Below, piece by piece: positions 1-12,802 of a stretch of 64,000 bases of DNA (positions within the stretch are counted from its first letter, which is position 1; every line of letters begins with the position of its first letter). The stretch covers positions 744,001 to 808,000 of the forward strand of contig NZ_JAKZLC010000001.1 of NCBI RefSeq assembly GCF_022808815.1, given 5' to 3'. Made by a program: the position numbers and the translations under genes. The DNA comes from Geothrix paludis. GTDB lineage: Bacteria; Acidobacteriota; Holophagae; Holophagales; Holophagaceae. The notes beneath the pieces are model-generated. The model saw only the letters and a program-made list of their open reading frames with translations. It was not told where the DNA came from and searched no databases.

Positions 1-500
1 TGGCCGAGCAGGTCAAGGCCGGCGCCGAGACCGTGCCTGGCGCCAAGGCCACGCTCATCCCCGTCGAGGAAATCGAGGCGCACTGGGGGGACCTGGAGGC
101 GGCGGATGCCATCGTCTTCGGCAGCCCCACCTACATGGGCAACGTGAGCGGCCCTTTCAAGACCTTCATGGACGCCAGCTCCAAGCCCTGGTACGAGCGC
201 AAGTGGAAGGACAAGCTGGCGGCCGGATTCACCATCAGCGGCAGCCCCAGCGGCGACAAGCTGAACACCCTCCAGTCGCTGATGATCTTCGCCATGCAAC
301 ACGGCATGGTGTGGATCGGCACGGCGGACCTGCCCGGCAGCGAGGAGGGCATCAACCGCCTGGGCAGCTTCAGCGGCCTGATGGCCCAGGCCGGCCAGGT
401 GGCCCCTGAGGTCGAGCCCAACGAGGCGGACCGCAGGAGCGCGATGCGCCTGGGTCAGCGCCTGGCCGAAGCCTCCGTGCGCTGGGCCAAGGGCGCCTGA
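1..500 (+). CDS. Flavodoxin-like NAD(P)H:quinone oxidoreductase, N-terminus cut by window edge
   Basis: The reading frame is open from the first complete codon at position 3, so the gene starts before the window; a GTG at 33 is internal. The visible ~166 residues carry the flavodoxin-fold pattern of the WrbA / NADPH-dependent FMN reductase group: GSPTYMGN followed by the FKTFMD helix (FMN phosphate/ribityl region), then a KLAAGFTISGSP strand and a HGMVWIG strand. WrbA-type enzymes reduce quinones by two electrons with FMN in the cytoplasm. The missing N-terminus would hold the first FMN loop. WrbA itself is not certain; another flavodoxin-family reductase is possible. Confidence 0.8.
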   Translation, partial: AEQVKAGAETVPGAKATLIPVEEIEAHWGDLEAADAIVFGSPTYMGNVSGPFKTFMDASSKPWYERKWKDKLAAGFTISGSPSGDKLNTLQSLMIFAMQHGMVWIGTADLPGSEEGINRLGSFSGLMAQAGQVAPEVEPNEADRRSAMRLGQRLAEASVRWAKGA

Positions 501-588
501 CGAAGGCCACGGCGAGGCCGAAGCGATTGTCATGACCGGGAACCCCTCCAGATCCGTTAACCTGGAGGGGTCCCGCAGGAGCCTCCGA

Positions 589-909
589 ATGTCCGATCTC
601 ATCCAGCACCTGACCGACCAGACCTTCACCGAGGGCGTCGCCCATGGCTACACGGTGGTGGACTTCTGGGCCCCCTGGTGCGCGCCCTGCCGCGAGCTGG
701 CTCCCCTCACCGAGACTCTGGCCGCGGAGCTCGCGGGCAAGGTCCGTTTCGCCAAACTGAACGTGGACGATTTCACCCCCCTCTCCGAGCAGTACGACGT
801 CCTCAGCATGCCGACCCTGGTGATCTTCAAGGATGGCGAACCGATCGACCGGATCGTAGGCTCCATGCCCATCGACCAGCTGCGGACCCGCATCCAGCGG
901 TCCATCTGA
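589..909 (+). CDS. Thioredoxin-like protein, WCAPC active site
   Basis: This 106-residue cytoplasmic thioredoxin-fold protein is of normal thioredoxin length. The redox motif WCAPC is at residues 30-34 (Cys31 and Cys34), preceded by the VVDFWA strand; the cis-proline is in SMPTL (Pro75), and the C-terminal strand has the usual IVG. CAPC replaces the common CGPC, which changes redox potential but keeps both cysteines. The ATG at 589 is chosen because AGGAG lies about 8 bases upstream; an in-frame ATG at 532 would add a poorly structured extension. No signal peptide is seen. It follows a quinone reductase and precedes a nitroreductase, suggesting a redox-defence role (inference). Confidence 0.9.
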   Translation: MSDLIQHLTDQTFTEGVAHGYTVVDFWAPWCAPCRELAPLTETLAAELAGKVRFAKLNVDDFTPLSEQYDVLSMPTLVIFKDGEPIDRIVGSMPIDQLRTRIQRSI

Positions 910-941
910 AGCTCATTCCCACATCTGAATCCGAGGTAACC

Positions 942-1592
942 GTGAGCATCATTCCAGGCGACAGCCTGCTCCAACAGCTGAACTGGCGGTACGCCACCAA
1001 GAAGTTCGACCCTGCCAGGAAGATCTCTCCCGCAGACTGGGCGAGCCTCGAGGAAGCATTGATCCTCACGCCTTCCAGCTACGGCCTCCAGCCCTGGAAG
1101 TTCATCGTGGTCACCGACCCAGCCCTCAAGGCCAAGCTGCGCCCCGCCTCCTGGAACCAGTCCCAGGTCGAGGATTGCAGCCATCTGGTGGTGCTCACCG
1201 CGAAGCAGGACATCACCGAAGCTGATGTGGACCGCTTCGTGGCTCGCATCGCCGAGGTGCGTGGCGTTTCCACCGAGAGCCTGGCCGGCTACAAGGGCTA
1301 CATGGTGGGCGACCTGGTGAAGGGCCCCCGCCACGCCGTCATCCAGGAATGGGCCGCCCGCCAGACCTACATCGCCATGGGCAACCTGCTGACCTCCGCC
1401 GCCCTGCTGGGCGTGGACGCCTGCCCCTTCGAGGGCATCGAGCCCGCCAAGTACGACGAGATCCTGGGCCTCAAGGGCACCGGCTACACCACCATCAGCG
1501 CCTGCCCCCTGGGCTACCGCGCGGCGGACGACAAGTACGCCGCCATCCCCAAGGTGCGGTTCGAAGCCAAGGACGTCATCGAGCACCGCTGA
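942..1592 (+). CDS. Nitroreductase-family FMN oxidoreductase
   Basis: This 216-residue protein has the nitroreductase fold of NfsB-like NAD(P)H-dependent flavoenzymes. The N-terminal RYATKKFDP motif binds FMN phosphate, followed by [16 protein letters not shown], the conserved substrate/FMN segment, and a C-terminal block [20 protein letters not shown]. Such enzymes reduce nitroaromatics, quinones or related electrophiles. The GTG at 942 is chosen because it immediately precedes the conserved helix and has GAGG upstream; the frame is open further upstream but overlaps the thioredoxin gene. Length matches the ~217-residue NfsB group. Natural substrate unknown. Confidence 0.9.
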   Translation: MSIIPGDSLLQQLNWRYATKKFDPARKISPADWASLEEALILTPSSYGLQPWKFIVVTDPALKAKLRPASWNQSQVEDCSHLVVLTAKQDITEADVDRFVARIAEVRGVSTESLAGYKGYMVGDLVKGPRHAVIQEWAARQTYIAMGNLLTSAALLGVDACPFEGIEPAKYDEILGLKGTGYTTISACPLGYRAADDKYAAIPKVRFEAKDVIEHR

Positions 1593-1628
1593 ATCGATCC
1601 ATCCAGTATTTCCCGGCGGAATACCTTT

Positions 1629-1710
1629 CACCACCAAGGCGCAAAGACACCAAGAAAAGCAGGCACGCCTGCTTGTGCAGTTCTTGGTGCCTTGGTGTCT
1701 TGGTGGTATG
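1629..1710. repeat. Long intergenic hairpin of tandem CACCAAG words
   Basis: The left arm (1629-1656) reads as 8-base words around CACCAAG, GCGCAAAG and ACACCAAG. The right arm (1681-1710) carries the reverse complement of the same words. A short perfect stem, AAGCAGG with CCTGCTT, forms the apex. The element fills most of the gap between the nitroreductase stop and the aldo/keto reductase start. It has no terminator-like U-run. Two other elements of the same design but with different words are at 26667-26780 and 57798-57899. Confidence 0.85.
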
Positions 1711-1746
1711 CCTTCCCCCTGCACCTCAAGCGTGAAGGAGGTCCTC

Positions 1747-2736
<990 letters not shown>

Positions 2737-2759
2737 CATCCAAGGACACGGGAGGCGCC

Positions 2760-3620
2760 ATGGCCCGCCGTACGGATGTCCCAGCTGACAATGTCCCAGG
2801 CCCCTTTTTCGTGGACCGCACCTGCATCGACTGCGGCACCTGCTACCAGTTCGCCCCAGAGACCTTCGAGGGCGGCGAGGACCGCGCGCGGGTGCATGCA
2901 CAGCCCGGCGATGCGCAGGCGCGCCTGCGGGCCGCCATGGCCCTGGTGGCCTGCCCGGTGGGATCCATCGGGACCGACGACCGGACCGACGTTCCCGCCG
3001 CGACGAAGGCCTTCCCGCATCCCGTGGCGGAAGATGTCTATTTCTGCGGCTACACCAGCGAGAAGAGCTTCGGCGCCTGGAGCTACCTGATCCGGCGGCC
3101 CGGGGGCAATGTGCTGGTGGACTCCCCCCGGGCCTCCGAGCCGCTCATGAAGAACCTGGAGACCCTGGGTGGCGTCGCAACGATGGTCCTCAGCCACAAG
3201 GACGATGTGGCCGACCATGCGGCCTACCACGCCCGGTTCCAGTGCGAACGGATCATGCACGTGGCGGACGGCTTCACCGGGCTGGAGCGCCCGGTGGAAG
3301 GCGACGAGCCCATCCCGCTGGCGGAGGACCTGCTCCTCATCCCCACGCCGGGCCACACGGCCGGGAGCGTCTGCCTGCTGTACCGGGACGTCCTCTTCAC
3401 CGGCGACCACCTGTGGTGGAATCCGGTCCAGGGGCGCCTCTCCGCCTCCCGCACCTACAACTGGCACAGCTGGGCGCGGCAGCTTGACAGTTTGGAAAGG
3501 CTGCTCGCCTTCGATTTCGCCTGGGTGCTGCCGGGACACGGAAGCATCCACCACGCGGATTCCCCCGCGGCCATGAGGGCGGACCTGCGACGGGCCCTGG
3601 GTCTCCTCCGACGCTCTTGA
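2760..3620 (+). CDS. Ferredoxin / metallo-beta-lactamase-fold fusion protein
   Basis: This 286-residue two-domain protein starts with a single-cluster ferredoxin-like domain (residues 17-72) with Cys22, Cys25, Cys28 and Cys65 (CIDCGTC ... ACPVG), suited to one [4Fe-4S] cluster. Residues 90-286 form a metallo-beta-lactamase fold: SHKDDVADH (variant of HxHxDH, with Asp148 where His is usual), [14 protein letters not shown] and LPGHG. The metal site should therefore bind metals but differs from classical hydrolases. ATG 2760 has GGGAGG upstream. The pairing suggests an electron-transfer-linked hydrolase or oxygen/NO chemistry, but no substrate can be assigned. Confidence 0.85.
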   Translation: MARRTDVPADNVPGPFFVDRTCIDCGTCYQFAPETFEGGEDRARVHAQPGDAQARLRAAMALVACPVGSIGTDDRTDVPAATKAFPHPVAEDVYFCGYTSEKSFGAWSYLIRRPGGNVLVDSPRASEPLMKNLETLGGVATMVLSHKDDVADHAAYHARFQCERIMHVADGFTGLERPVEGDEPIPLAEDLLLIPTPGHTAGSVCLLYRDVLFTGDHLWWNPVQGRLSASRTYNWHSWARQLDSLERLLAFDFAWVLPGHGSIHHADSPAAMRADLRRALGLLRRS

Positions 3621-3673
3621 TCGCCGTCCCGGGCGCGCCGTGGGACACTAGGGGCCCTCCGCCGGAGTCTCCC

Positions 3674-5338
<1,665 letters not shown>

Positions 5339-5340
5339 CC

Positions 5341-5739
5341 ATGTCCCGTCCCTGCCCCTGCACCTCCAAGAAGCCCTATGACCGCTGCTGCGGCCCCTTC
5401 CATGCGGGGACGTCCGCGCCGGAGACGGCGGAGGCCCTGATGCGCTCCCGCTTTTCCGCCTACGCCCTGGGCAAGGTGGACTACCTCATCGCGACCCGGC
5501 CCGAGGCCAAGCGGGCCGAAGAGAACCGCGACGAGCTGGCGCAGTACTGCAAGTCCGTGAGCTGCGTGGGACTCAAGATCATCAGCAGGGAGAAGGGTGC
5601 CAAGGGCGATGACACCGGCGTGGTCACCTTCCACGCCAGCCTCCAAGCCAACGGCCGCCGCACCCTCCACATCGAGACCAGCACCTTCGCCCGGGAGAAC
5701 GGCCGCTGGGTGTACGTCGACGGGGTCGTGAAGTCCTAG
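5341..5739 (+). CDS. YchJ-family (UPF0225) SEC-C protein
   Basis: This 132-residue protein opens with the cysteine-rich SEC-C-like zinc motif CPCTSKKPYDRCC (residues 5-17), then the family block ALMRSRFSAYALGKVDYLI, and ends with an NTF2-like part with the FARENGRWVYVDG strand. YchJ proteins are widespread, small, cytoplasmic and of unknown function; the metal motif resembles that at the SecA C-terminus. Start ATG 5341 lies 2 bases after the hutU stop, indicating translational coupling. No catalytic role can be assigned. Confidence 0.88.
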   Translation: MSRPCPCTSKKPYDRCCGPFHAGTSAPETAEALMRSRFSAYALGKVDYLIATRPEAKRAEENRDELAQYCKSVSCVGLKIISREKGAKGDDTGVVTFHASLQANGRRTLHIETSTFARENGRWVYVDGVVKS

Positions 5740-5749
5740 GACCCGCCGT

Positions 5750-5926
5750 TCAGAAGACAACCAGGGTGCGAGTGCGCAGCTTGTGCACCAGCATGCCCAG
5801 GGGGATGAAGAAGATCCGAAGCGCGGGGCTGTATCGACGGCGGTCGCCTCGAGAACGCAAGGCGCGCCGCTCGGTCCCGGCTTCGCGATCGTAATTCAAG
5901 GGGCTCTGACTGGTCCGTCGATTCAT
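5750..5926 (-). CDS. Small basic hypothetical protein (58 aa)
   Basis: Reading the minus strand from ATG 5926 gives an uninterrupted 58-residue protein ending at TGA 5750. A strong AGGAGG lies about 8 bases upstream and an AT-rich TATATT follows the GC-rich flank further up, so real expression is plausible. The N-terminal half is Arg-rich (RRALRSRGDRRR); a short hydrophobic stretch (ALRIFFIPLGMLV) follows, then a basic tail. It resembles no family I recognise. It converges on the YchJ-like gene with a 10-base gap. It could be a membrane-associated or nucleic-acid-binding microprotein, or a non-coding transcript. Confidence 0.5.
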   Translation of the reverse strand: MNRRTSQSPLNYDREAGTERRALRSRGDRRRYSPALRIFFIPLGMLVHKLRTRTLVVF

Positions 5927-6025
5927 CTTCGGGTCCCCTCCTGGGTAGAAATATAGGGCAAGACGACAGGGGCCGCCTTAAATCGGTTCCATCACGCCGG
6001 ATTTGCCGGGTCGTCGGCCAGGCCG

Positions 6026-6236
6026 GGCTCGAGAGGGCGCCGACCCACTCGGGCGGGATTCGAACTGCGCCCGGCTTTGCCAGACGTTAGTCTCGCTTCG
6101 GGTTTGAGAAGAGGCGACGAACCCACTCTCGCGGGATTCGAACCGCACCCGGCTTCGCCGGGTGCCGGCCTTCTGCGGCGCGACATCTAGTCGCGCCTCG
6201 AAGTCCACTCGCAGGTTCGAATCCCGCAGGGATTCA
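6026..6236. repeat. Periodic tRNA T-arm-like repeats downstream of tRNA-Thr
   Basis: The T-arm core TTCGAA occurs at 6059, 6137 and 6216, then at 6293 in the genuine tRNA-Thr: spacings 78, 79 and 77 bases, close to one tRNA length. Units around 6026-6087 and 6099-6164 align on the minus strand through GGTTCGAATCCCGC, GAGTGGGT and a preceding hairpin. That hairpin is perfect in one copy (GCACCCGGC/GCCGGGTGC) and wobble-paired in the other (GTCTGGC/GCCGGGC). The copy at 6204-6236 is in the opposite orientation and abuts the palindrome at 6238. None folds as a full tRNA. They look like decayed tRNA tails or a structured repeat. Confidence 0.7.
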
Positions 6237-6237
6237 C

Positions 6238-6279
6238 TCCAACGAAAAGGCCCCTGCGCGCAGGGGCCTTTTCGTTGGA
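6238..6279. terminator. Perfect 42-bp palindrome at the 3' end of tRNA-Thr
   Basis: The two 21-base halves are exact reverse complements. The stem includes AAAAGGCCCC/GGGGCCTTTT, so either strand yields a GC-rich hairpin followed by T-rich sequence. It overlaps the encoded CCA of tRNA-Thr (6276-6278) and should terminate the tRNA transcript reading leftwards. On its left edge sits an inverted T-arm fragment, extending the symmetry. Confidence 0.8.
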
Positions 6280-6351
6280 GCCAACTACAGGATTCGAACC
6301 TGCGACCTGCTGATTACGAATCAGCTGCTCTACCAGCTGAGCTAAGTTGGC
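6276..6351 (-). tRNA. tRNA-Thr (anticodon CGT)
   Basis: The minus strand reads as a complete 76-base cloverleaf: acceptor GCCAACT/AGTTGGC, D-loop AGCTGGTAGA, anticodon stem GCTGA/TCAGC with loop TTCGTAA (anticodon CGT, decoding ACG), T-arm GCAGG-TTCGAAT-CCTGT, discriminator T and encoded CCA. It lies between a prolyl oligopeptidase gene and its own palindromic terminator. Confidence 0.97.
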
Positions 6352-6354
6352 GCT

Positions 6355-6380
6355 GGCCTCCCAGTTTGCCCTGGGAGGCC
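6355..6380 (-). terminator. Hairpin after the prolyl oligopeptidase gene
   Basis: A perfect 10-bp stem (GGCCTCCCAG with CTGGGAGGCC, 6-base loop) sits between the oligopeptidase stop at 6392 and the 5' end of tRNA-Thr. There is no U-run, so it may be a weak terminator or an mRNA 3'-end stabiliser. Confidence 0.5.
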
Positions 6381-6391
6381 GTTGGAATCAA

Positions 6392-8533
<2,142 letters not shown>

Positions 8534-8618
8534 CTGGGAACCTCCGGGAACATGGGGAGGTCCCCAGCATACCTCGCATCACTATGTTTGAACTGGAAAA
8601 CGCATCGGGAAGGGCGGA

Positions 8619-10733
8619 TCAGGGGGTCTTCATGCGCAGGTTCTTCACGAGGAAGGCCAGCACATCGGCCCGCTCTTCGATGACCTTGGCCGTGGGCTTG
8701 CCTGCGCCATGACCCGCGCTGGTCTCGATGCGCGTGAGGATGGGCGCGGGACCCGCCTGGGCCACCTGGAGCGTGGCCGTGAACTTGTGGCTGTGGGCAG
8801 GCACCACGCGGTCGTCGTGATCACCGGTGGTGATGAGCGTGGGCGGGTATTTCACGCCGGGCTTGATGGTGTGCAGGGGCGAGTACTTCATGAGGGTCTC
8901 GAAGCCCTCCTTCGTCTCGCTGCTGCCGTAGTCGCTCTTCCAGCCCCAGCCCAGGGTGAACTTGTGGAAGCGCAGCATGTCCATGACGCCCACCTCCGGC
9001 ACCGCGGCGCCGAAGAGGTCAGGCCGCTGCGTGAGGCAGGCGCCCACCAGCAGGCCGCCGTTGCTGCCGCCGTTGATGGCGAGCTTCGGCGTGGAGGTGA
9101 CCTTGTGGGCGATGAGCCACTCGGCGGCGGCGATAAAGTCGTCGAAGACGTTCTGCTTCTTGTCCTTGCGGCCCGCGTCGTACCACTCGAGGCCGTACTC
9201 CCCGCCGCCGCGGAGGTTCGGCATGGCGTAGACGCCACCCATTTCCAGCCAGACCATCCGCGAGACGGAGAAGGCGGGTGTCAGTGACACGTTGAAGCCG
9301 CCGTAGCCGTACAGCAGGGTCGGGTTCTGGCCGTCGAGCTTGATCCCCTTCTTGTGCACCAGGAACATGGGGATCTTCGTGCCGTCCTTGCTGGGGTAGA
9401 AGACCTGCTCCACCTCGTAATCCGCGGGCTTGAAGGCCACCTTCGGCGCGCGGAAGACAGTGCTCTTGGTGGTCTTCAGGTCCAGGCGGTAGATGGTTCC
9501 GGGGTAGGCGAAGCTGCCGAAGGTGTAGAAGGTCTCGGTGTCCTCGCGCCGCCCGCCGAAGCCGGTGACCGTTCCCAGGGTGGGCAGGGTCAGCGCGCCG
9601 GCTTTCTTCCCCTTCATATCATAGAACTCCACGGCGGAATGGGCATCGCGCATCCAGGTGGCCACGAAGCGGTTCCCCACGAGGGAGACGGATTCCAGCA
9701 CATCCCGGCCCTTAGCCTGGGGGATGATCTCGGTCCAGTTGGCGGGTTCGGTCTGGCCCTTCCGGATGGCCACCAGGCGGTTGCGGGGCGCGCCCTGGTT
9801 GGTGACGACGAAGAAGCGGTCTCCTTCGTTGTCGACCACGCTATAGGTGGCATCCATGCGGTCCAGGAAGGGCTCCACGGGGCTGCCGGGCTTCGTGAGG
9901 TCCTTGAGGAACAGGCTGGTCTCGGGGTTGGTGCCCTTGTTCCCGGTGATGACGAGCCAGCGGCCGTCATCCGTGACCGTGCCACCGAGGTACCACTCGG
10001 GCTGGTCCGGGCGCTGATAGATGAGCGCGTCCTCGGACTGGGGCGTGCCCAGCTTGTGAAAGTACAGCAGGTGGTTGTTGTTCACGCCCGTGAGCGCTCC
10101 GCCTTCCTTCGGGGCCTCGTATCGGCTGTAGAAGAAGCCGCTGCCATCCTTCAGCCAGGAGGCGCCGCTGGCCTTGGACCAGCGGATCTCGTCGGAGAGG
10201 TCCTTCCCGGTGGCCACGTCCCGCACCTTCCAGGTCTGCCAATCCGAGCCGGCCACGGAGACGGAATAGGCCATGAGGCCCCCATCCTCGGTGAAGCTCG
10301 CGCCGCTGAGGGCCACGGTACCGTCCTTGCTCAGGGTATTGGGATCGAGGAGCACCCTTCCCTTCGCCTTGGGGTCTTCCGTCACGTACAGGACCGACTG
10401 GTTCTGGAGGCCGGTGTTGTAGGAGTAGAAATAGCGACCGCCCCGCTTGAAGGGCGCAGTGAACTTCTCGAAGTCCCAGAGACGGGTCATGCGCTCCCGG
10501 ATCGTCGCCCGCTGGGGAATCTGGGCGAGGTAGGCGAAGGTGACCTTGTTCTGGGCTTCCACCCAGGCCTTGGTCTCGGCGCTACTGTCGTCCTCCAGCC
10601 AGCGGTAGGGATCGGCCACCTTGGTGCCGAAGAAATCATCCACCACGTCGCCTTTCCGGGTGAGCGGATAAGTCAGGGGAGTCTGGGCGGATAGGGCGGT
10701 GGTGATGGCGAGGGCCATGGGAAGGATCCTCAT
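8619..10733 (-). CDS. Secreted prolyl oligopeptidase (S9A), copy 2
   Basis: The mature protein is 704 residues from ATG 10733; the open frame runs ~140 codons further upstream, but that part lacks similarity and would overlap the divergent PhoH gene. The N-terminus (MRILPMALAITTALSAQ) is a signal peptide. Propeller and hydrolase domains follow as in copy 1, with the active-site serine in NGGSNGG (Ser557), acid in TTGDHDDRVVPAHS and His in SAGHGAGKP. Sequence identity to copy 1 is high in the hydrolase domain and lower in the propeller, where the substrate filter lies. Confidence 0.94.
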   Translation of the reverse strand: MRILPMALAITTALSAQTPLTYPLTRKGDVVDDFFGTKVADPYRWLEDDSSAETKAWVEAQNKVTFAYLAQIPQRATIRERMTRLWDFEKFTAPFKRGGRYFYSYNTGLQNQSVLYVTEDPKAKGRVLLDPNTLSKDGTVALSGASFTEDGGLMAYSVSVAGSDWQTWKVRDVATGKDLSDEIRWSKASGASWLKDGSGFFYSRYEAPKEGGALTGVNNNHLLYFHKLGTPQSEDALIYQRPDQPEWYLGGTVTDDGRWLVITGNKGTNPETSLFLKDLTKPGSPVEPFLDRMDATYSVVDNEGDRFFVVTNQGAPRNRLVAIRKGQTEPANWTEIIPQAKGRDVLESVSLVGNRFVATWMRDAHSAVEFYDMKGKKAGALTLPTLGTVTGFGGRREDTETFYTFGSFAYPGTIYRLDLKTTKSTVFRAPKVAFKPADYEVEQVFYPSKDGTKIPMFLVHKKGIKLDGQNPTLLYGYGGFNVSLTPAFSVSRMVWLEMGGVYAMPNLRGGGEYGLEWYDAGRKDKKQNVFDDFIAAAEWLIAHKVTSTPKLAINGGSNGGLLVGACLTQRPDLFGAAVPEVGVMDMLRFHKFTLGWGWKSDYGSSETKEGFETLMKYSPLHTIKPGVKYPPTLITTGDHDDRVVPAHSHKFTATLQVAQAGPAPILTRIETSAGHGAGKPTAKVIEERADVLAFLVKNLRMKTP

Positions 10734-10841
10734 GCGGTGGTCTCCAAACGGGCTGACATTCTCCCACCAACGAAAGGCCCATTCCCAGCCGTGCATGGCC
10801 GGCCGCTTGGTGGTAGGCTCCGGCCAGCCCTGGAGGTCTCT

Positions 10842-12173
10842 TTGGTCCCACCATCCAGCAAGAAAGTCTTCGTCCTGGATACGAACGTCCTCCTGCACGA
10901 TCCGAACTCGATCCTCCACTTCCAGGAACACGATGTGGTGCTGCCCATCGTCGTCATTGAGGAGATCGACCACTTCAAGAAGGACCAGACCGAGATCGGC
11001 CGGAATGCCCGGACGATCTCCCGCATGCTGGACAAGCTCAGGGCCAGCGGCAGCCTCAGCCGCGGCGTGCCCCTGGGCGACGGTGGCTCCCTGAAGGTGG
11101 ATGTGGAGAGCCACCCCCTGGACCTCGGCATCCTCCGCGAGGACAAGCACAAGGCCGACAACCAGATCCTGGCCTGCGCCAAGCAGCTCCTCGGCACGTC
11201 CAAGGAGAAGGTGGTCCTCGTCACCAAGGACACCAACCTCCGCATCAAGGCCGATGCCATCGGCATCCTGGCCGAGGACTACACCACGGACCGGGTGGAG
11301 ATGGATGAGCTCTACTCAGGCCACAAGAGCTGGGAGGTGGATCCGGCCCAGGTGGATCTCCTCTACGACGGCGGCCTCCCGCCTGACCCGGAGTTGCACC
11401 TCCAGCCCAACCAGTTCGTCACCCTGGTGGACCACTCCAACCCCAGCCACACCGCGCTGGCCCGCTTCATGGCCGGCGAAGCCCTTCTCCGGCCCATGCG
11501 CCGCGTCGAGGCCTATCCCTGGGGGATCAAGCCCCGAAACCGCGAGCAGCAGTTCGCCATGGAGCTCCTGCTGGATCCCACGGTCCAGGTGGTCACCCTG
11601 GTGGGCAAGGCCGGCACCGGCAAGACCCTGCTGGCCATCGCCGCGGGCCTGCAGCAGGTGGTGGATGACGAGGCCTACGACAAGATCCTGGTCAGCCGGC
11701 CCGTCATGCCCATGGGACGCGACCTGGGCTACCTGCCCGGGGACGTGGGCGAGAAGCTGCGGCCCTACATGCAGCCCATCTACGACAACCTCGAGTTCAT
11801 CGTGGCCGCCAACACCGAGGCCCGGCGCCGCAGCACCATGACCGCCGGCCAGCTGGAGGAGGCGGGCTACCTCAGCGTGGAACCCCTCACCTACATCCGG
11901 GGCCGCAGCATTCCCAAGCAGTACCTCGTGGTCGACGAGGCCCAGAACCTCACGCCGCACGAAGTGAAGACCATCCTCACGCGCGCGGGGGAAGGCACCA
12001 AGGTGATCTTCACGGGCGATCCGTATCAGATCGACAATCCCTACGTGGATTCCAGCACCAACGGCCTCAGCTTCCTCGCGGACCATTTCAAGCACCTCGA
12101 TGTATCCGGCCACGTCACCCTGATGAAGGGTGAGCGCAGCAAGCTGGCAGAATTGGCGAGCAACCTGCTCTAG
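10842..12173 (+). CDS. phoH: PhoH-family ATPase with N-terminal PIN domain
   Basis: From TTG 10842 the product is 443 residues. An N-terminal PIN ribonuclease domain begins at once (FVLDTNVLLHDPNSI, later IEEID and VTKDTNLRIKA acidic residues). The PhoH ATPase domain follows, with Walker A GKAGTGKT at about residues 255-262, a Walker B/DEAQ block YLVVDEAQNLTPHE and the arginine-containing TGDPYQIDNPY. This PIN-PhoH layout is that of YlaK/PhoH2-type RNA-unwinding nucleases. TTG is chosen because GGAGG ends 5 bases upstream and the known family starts right here; a longer in-frame GTG start would overlap the divergent promoter region. Confidence 0.92.
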   Translation: MVPPSSKKVFVLDTNVLLHDPNSILHFQEHDVVLPIVVIEEIDHFKKDQTEIGRNARTISRMLDKLRASGSLSRGVPLGDGGSLKVDVESHPLDLGILREDKHKADNQILACAKQLLGTSKEKVVLVTKDTNLRIKADAIGILAEDYTTDRVEMDELYSGHKSWEVDPAQVDLLYDGGLPPDPELHLQPNQFVTLVDHSNPSHTALARFMAGEALLRPMRRVEAYPWGIKPRNREQQFAMELLLDPTVQVVTLVGKAGTGKTLLAIAAGLQQVVDDEAYDKILVSRPVMPMGRDLGYLPGDVGEKLRPYMQPIYDNLEFIVAANTEARRRSTMTAGQLEEAGYLSVEPLTYIRGRSIPKQYLVVDEAQNLTPHEVKTILTRAGEGTKVIFTGDPYQIDNPYVDSSTNGLSFLADHFKHLDVSGHVTLMKGERSKLAELASNLL

Positions 12174-12182
12174 GAGCCCCAT

Positions 12183-12734
12183 ATGGCAGATTCCTCCTGG
12201 GACAACGGCGGACACGGCGTCCCCCTCAAACCCGGCCTGCCCCTCTGGGCGAAGGTCGCCATGGGCTGCGGCATCGCCTTCCTGGTGGCCCTCGTGACCT
12301 GCGTGGGCGGCGTGGCCTATGTGGCCAACAAGGCCAAGAAGGATCCCGAAGGCTTCAAGAACAAGGTCATGGGCTTCGCGCTCGACAAGATCCGCCCTGA
12401 TTGGGAGGACTTCCGTGTCGTGGTGGATCAGCTCCGCACGCCCGAGGGCTGCCGGGCCCTCTATGCGGCCAGCCCCAGCCTGGCGAAGACCTGGCCCACC
12501 GAATCCGACTTTCTCCAATCCGCGGCCAAGTGGCAGAAGGATCTTGCCCCGGTCCCGGACCTCACGCCGGACCTGATGGAGCACCAGGGCCTCCGCATCC
12601 ACCGGGATCTGGGCGGCAAGGTGGAAGTGGGTTGGAGCCCGAAATCCGGGCGGGCCGTCTACATCACCTTTGAAAGCGCGAGGAATCCCGGGGACAAGGG
12701 GCCTCGGCGCGTGCTCGAAGTGGATGTCCGCTGA
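12183..12734 (+). CDS. Hypothetical single-pass membrane protein
   Basis: This 183-residue protein has one strong membrane segment (residues ~22-48, LWAKVAMGCGIAFLVALVTCVGGVAYVA) after a short polar N-terminus. The rest is soluble, with a helix-rich middle (DWEDFRVVVDQLRTPEGCRALYAAS) and a strand-rich end (IHRDLGGKVEVGWSPKSGRAVYITF). It starts 9 bases after the phoH stop and shares its direction, so cotranscription is likely. No family recognised. The soluble part probably faces the periplasm. Confidence 0.75.
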   Translation: MADSSWDNGGHGVPLKPGLPLWAKVAMGCGIAFLVALVTCVGGVAYVANKAKKDPEGFKNKVMGFALDKIRPDWEDFRVVVDQLRTPEGCRALYAASPSLAKTWPTESDFLQSAAKWQKDLAPVPDLTPDLMEHQGLRIHRDLGGKVEVGWSPKSGRAVYITFESARNPGDKGPRRVLEVDVR

Positions 12735-12802
12735 TCGGATCCGCGGAAACCCTCTGACCGTTCCGGATTGAGGATCAGCAGGTTTTCCGCCAAGATTCAA
12801 GC

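Noticed and set aside
1629-1710. CRISPR-like short repeats
   Set aside because: Words are 7-13 bases, contiguous and inverted around a centre; there are no spacers and no cas genes in the window.
6238-6279. Phage attachment site at tRNA-Thr
   Set aside because: The sequence is a symmetric terminator; no integrase or second direct copy of the tRNA end bounding an island is present.
10734-11150. N-terminal extension of the second prolyl oligopeptidase
   Set aside because: It overlaps the start of the divergent PhoH gene and precedes an obvious signal peptide starting at ATG 10733.
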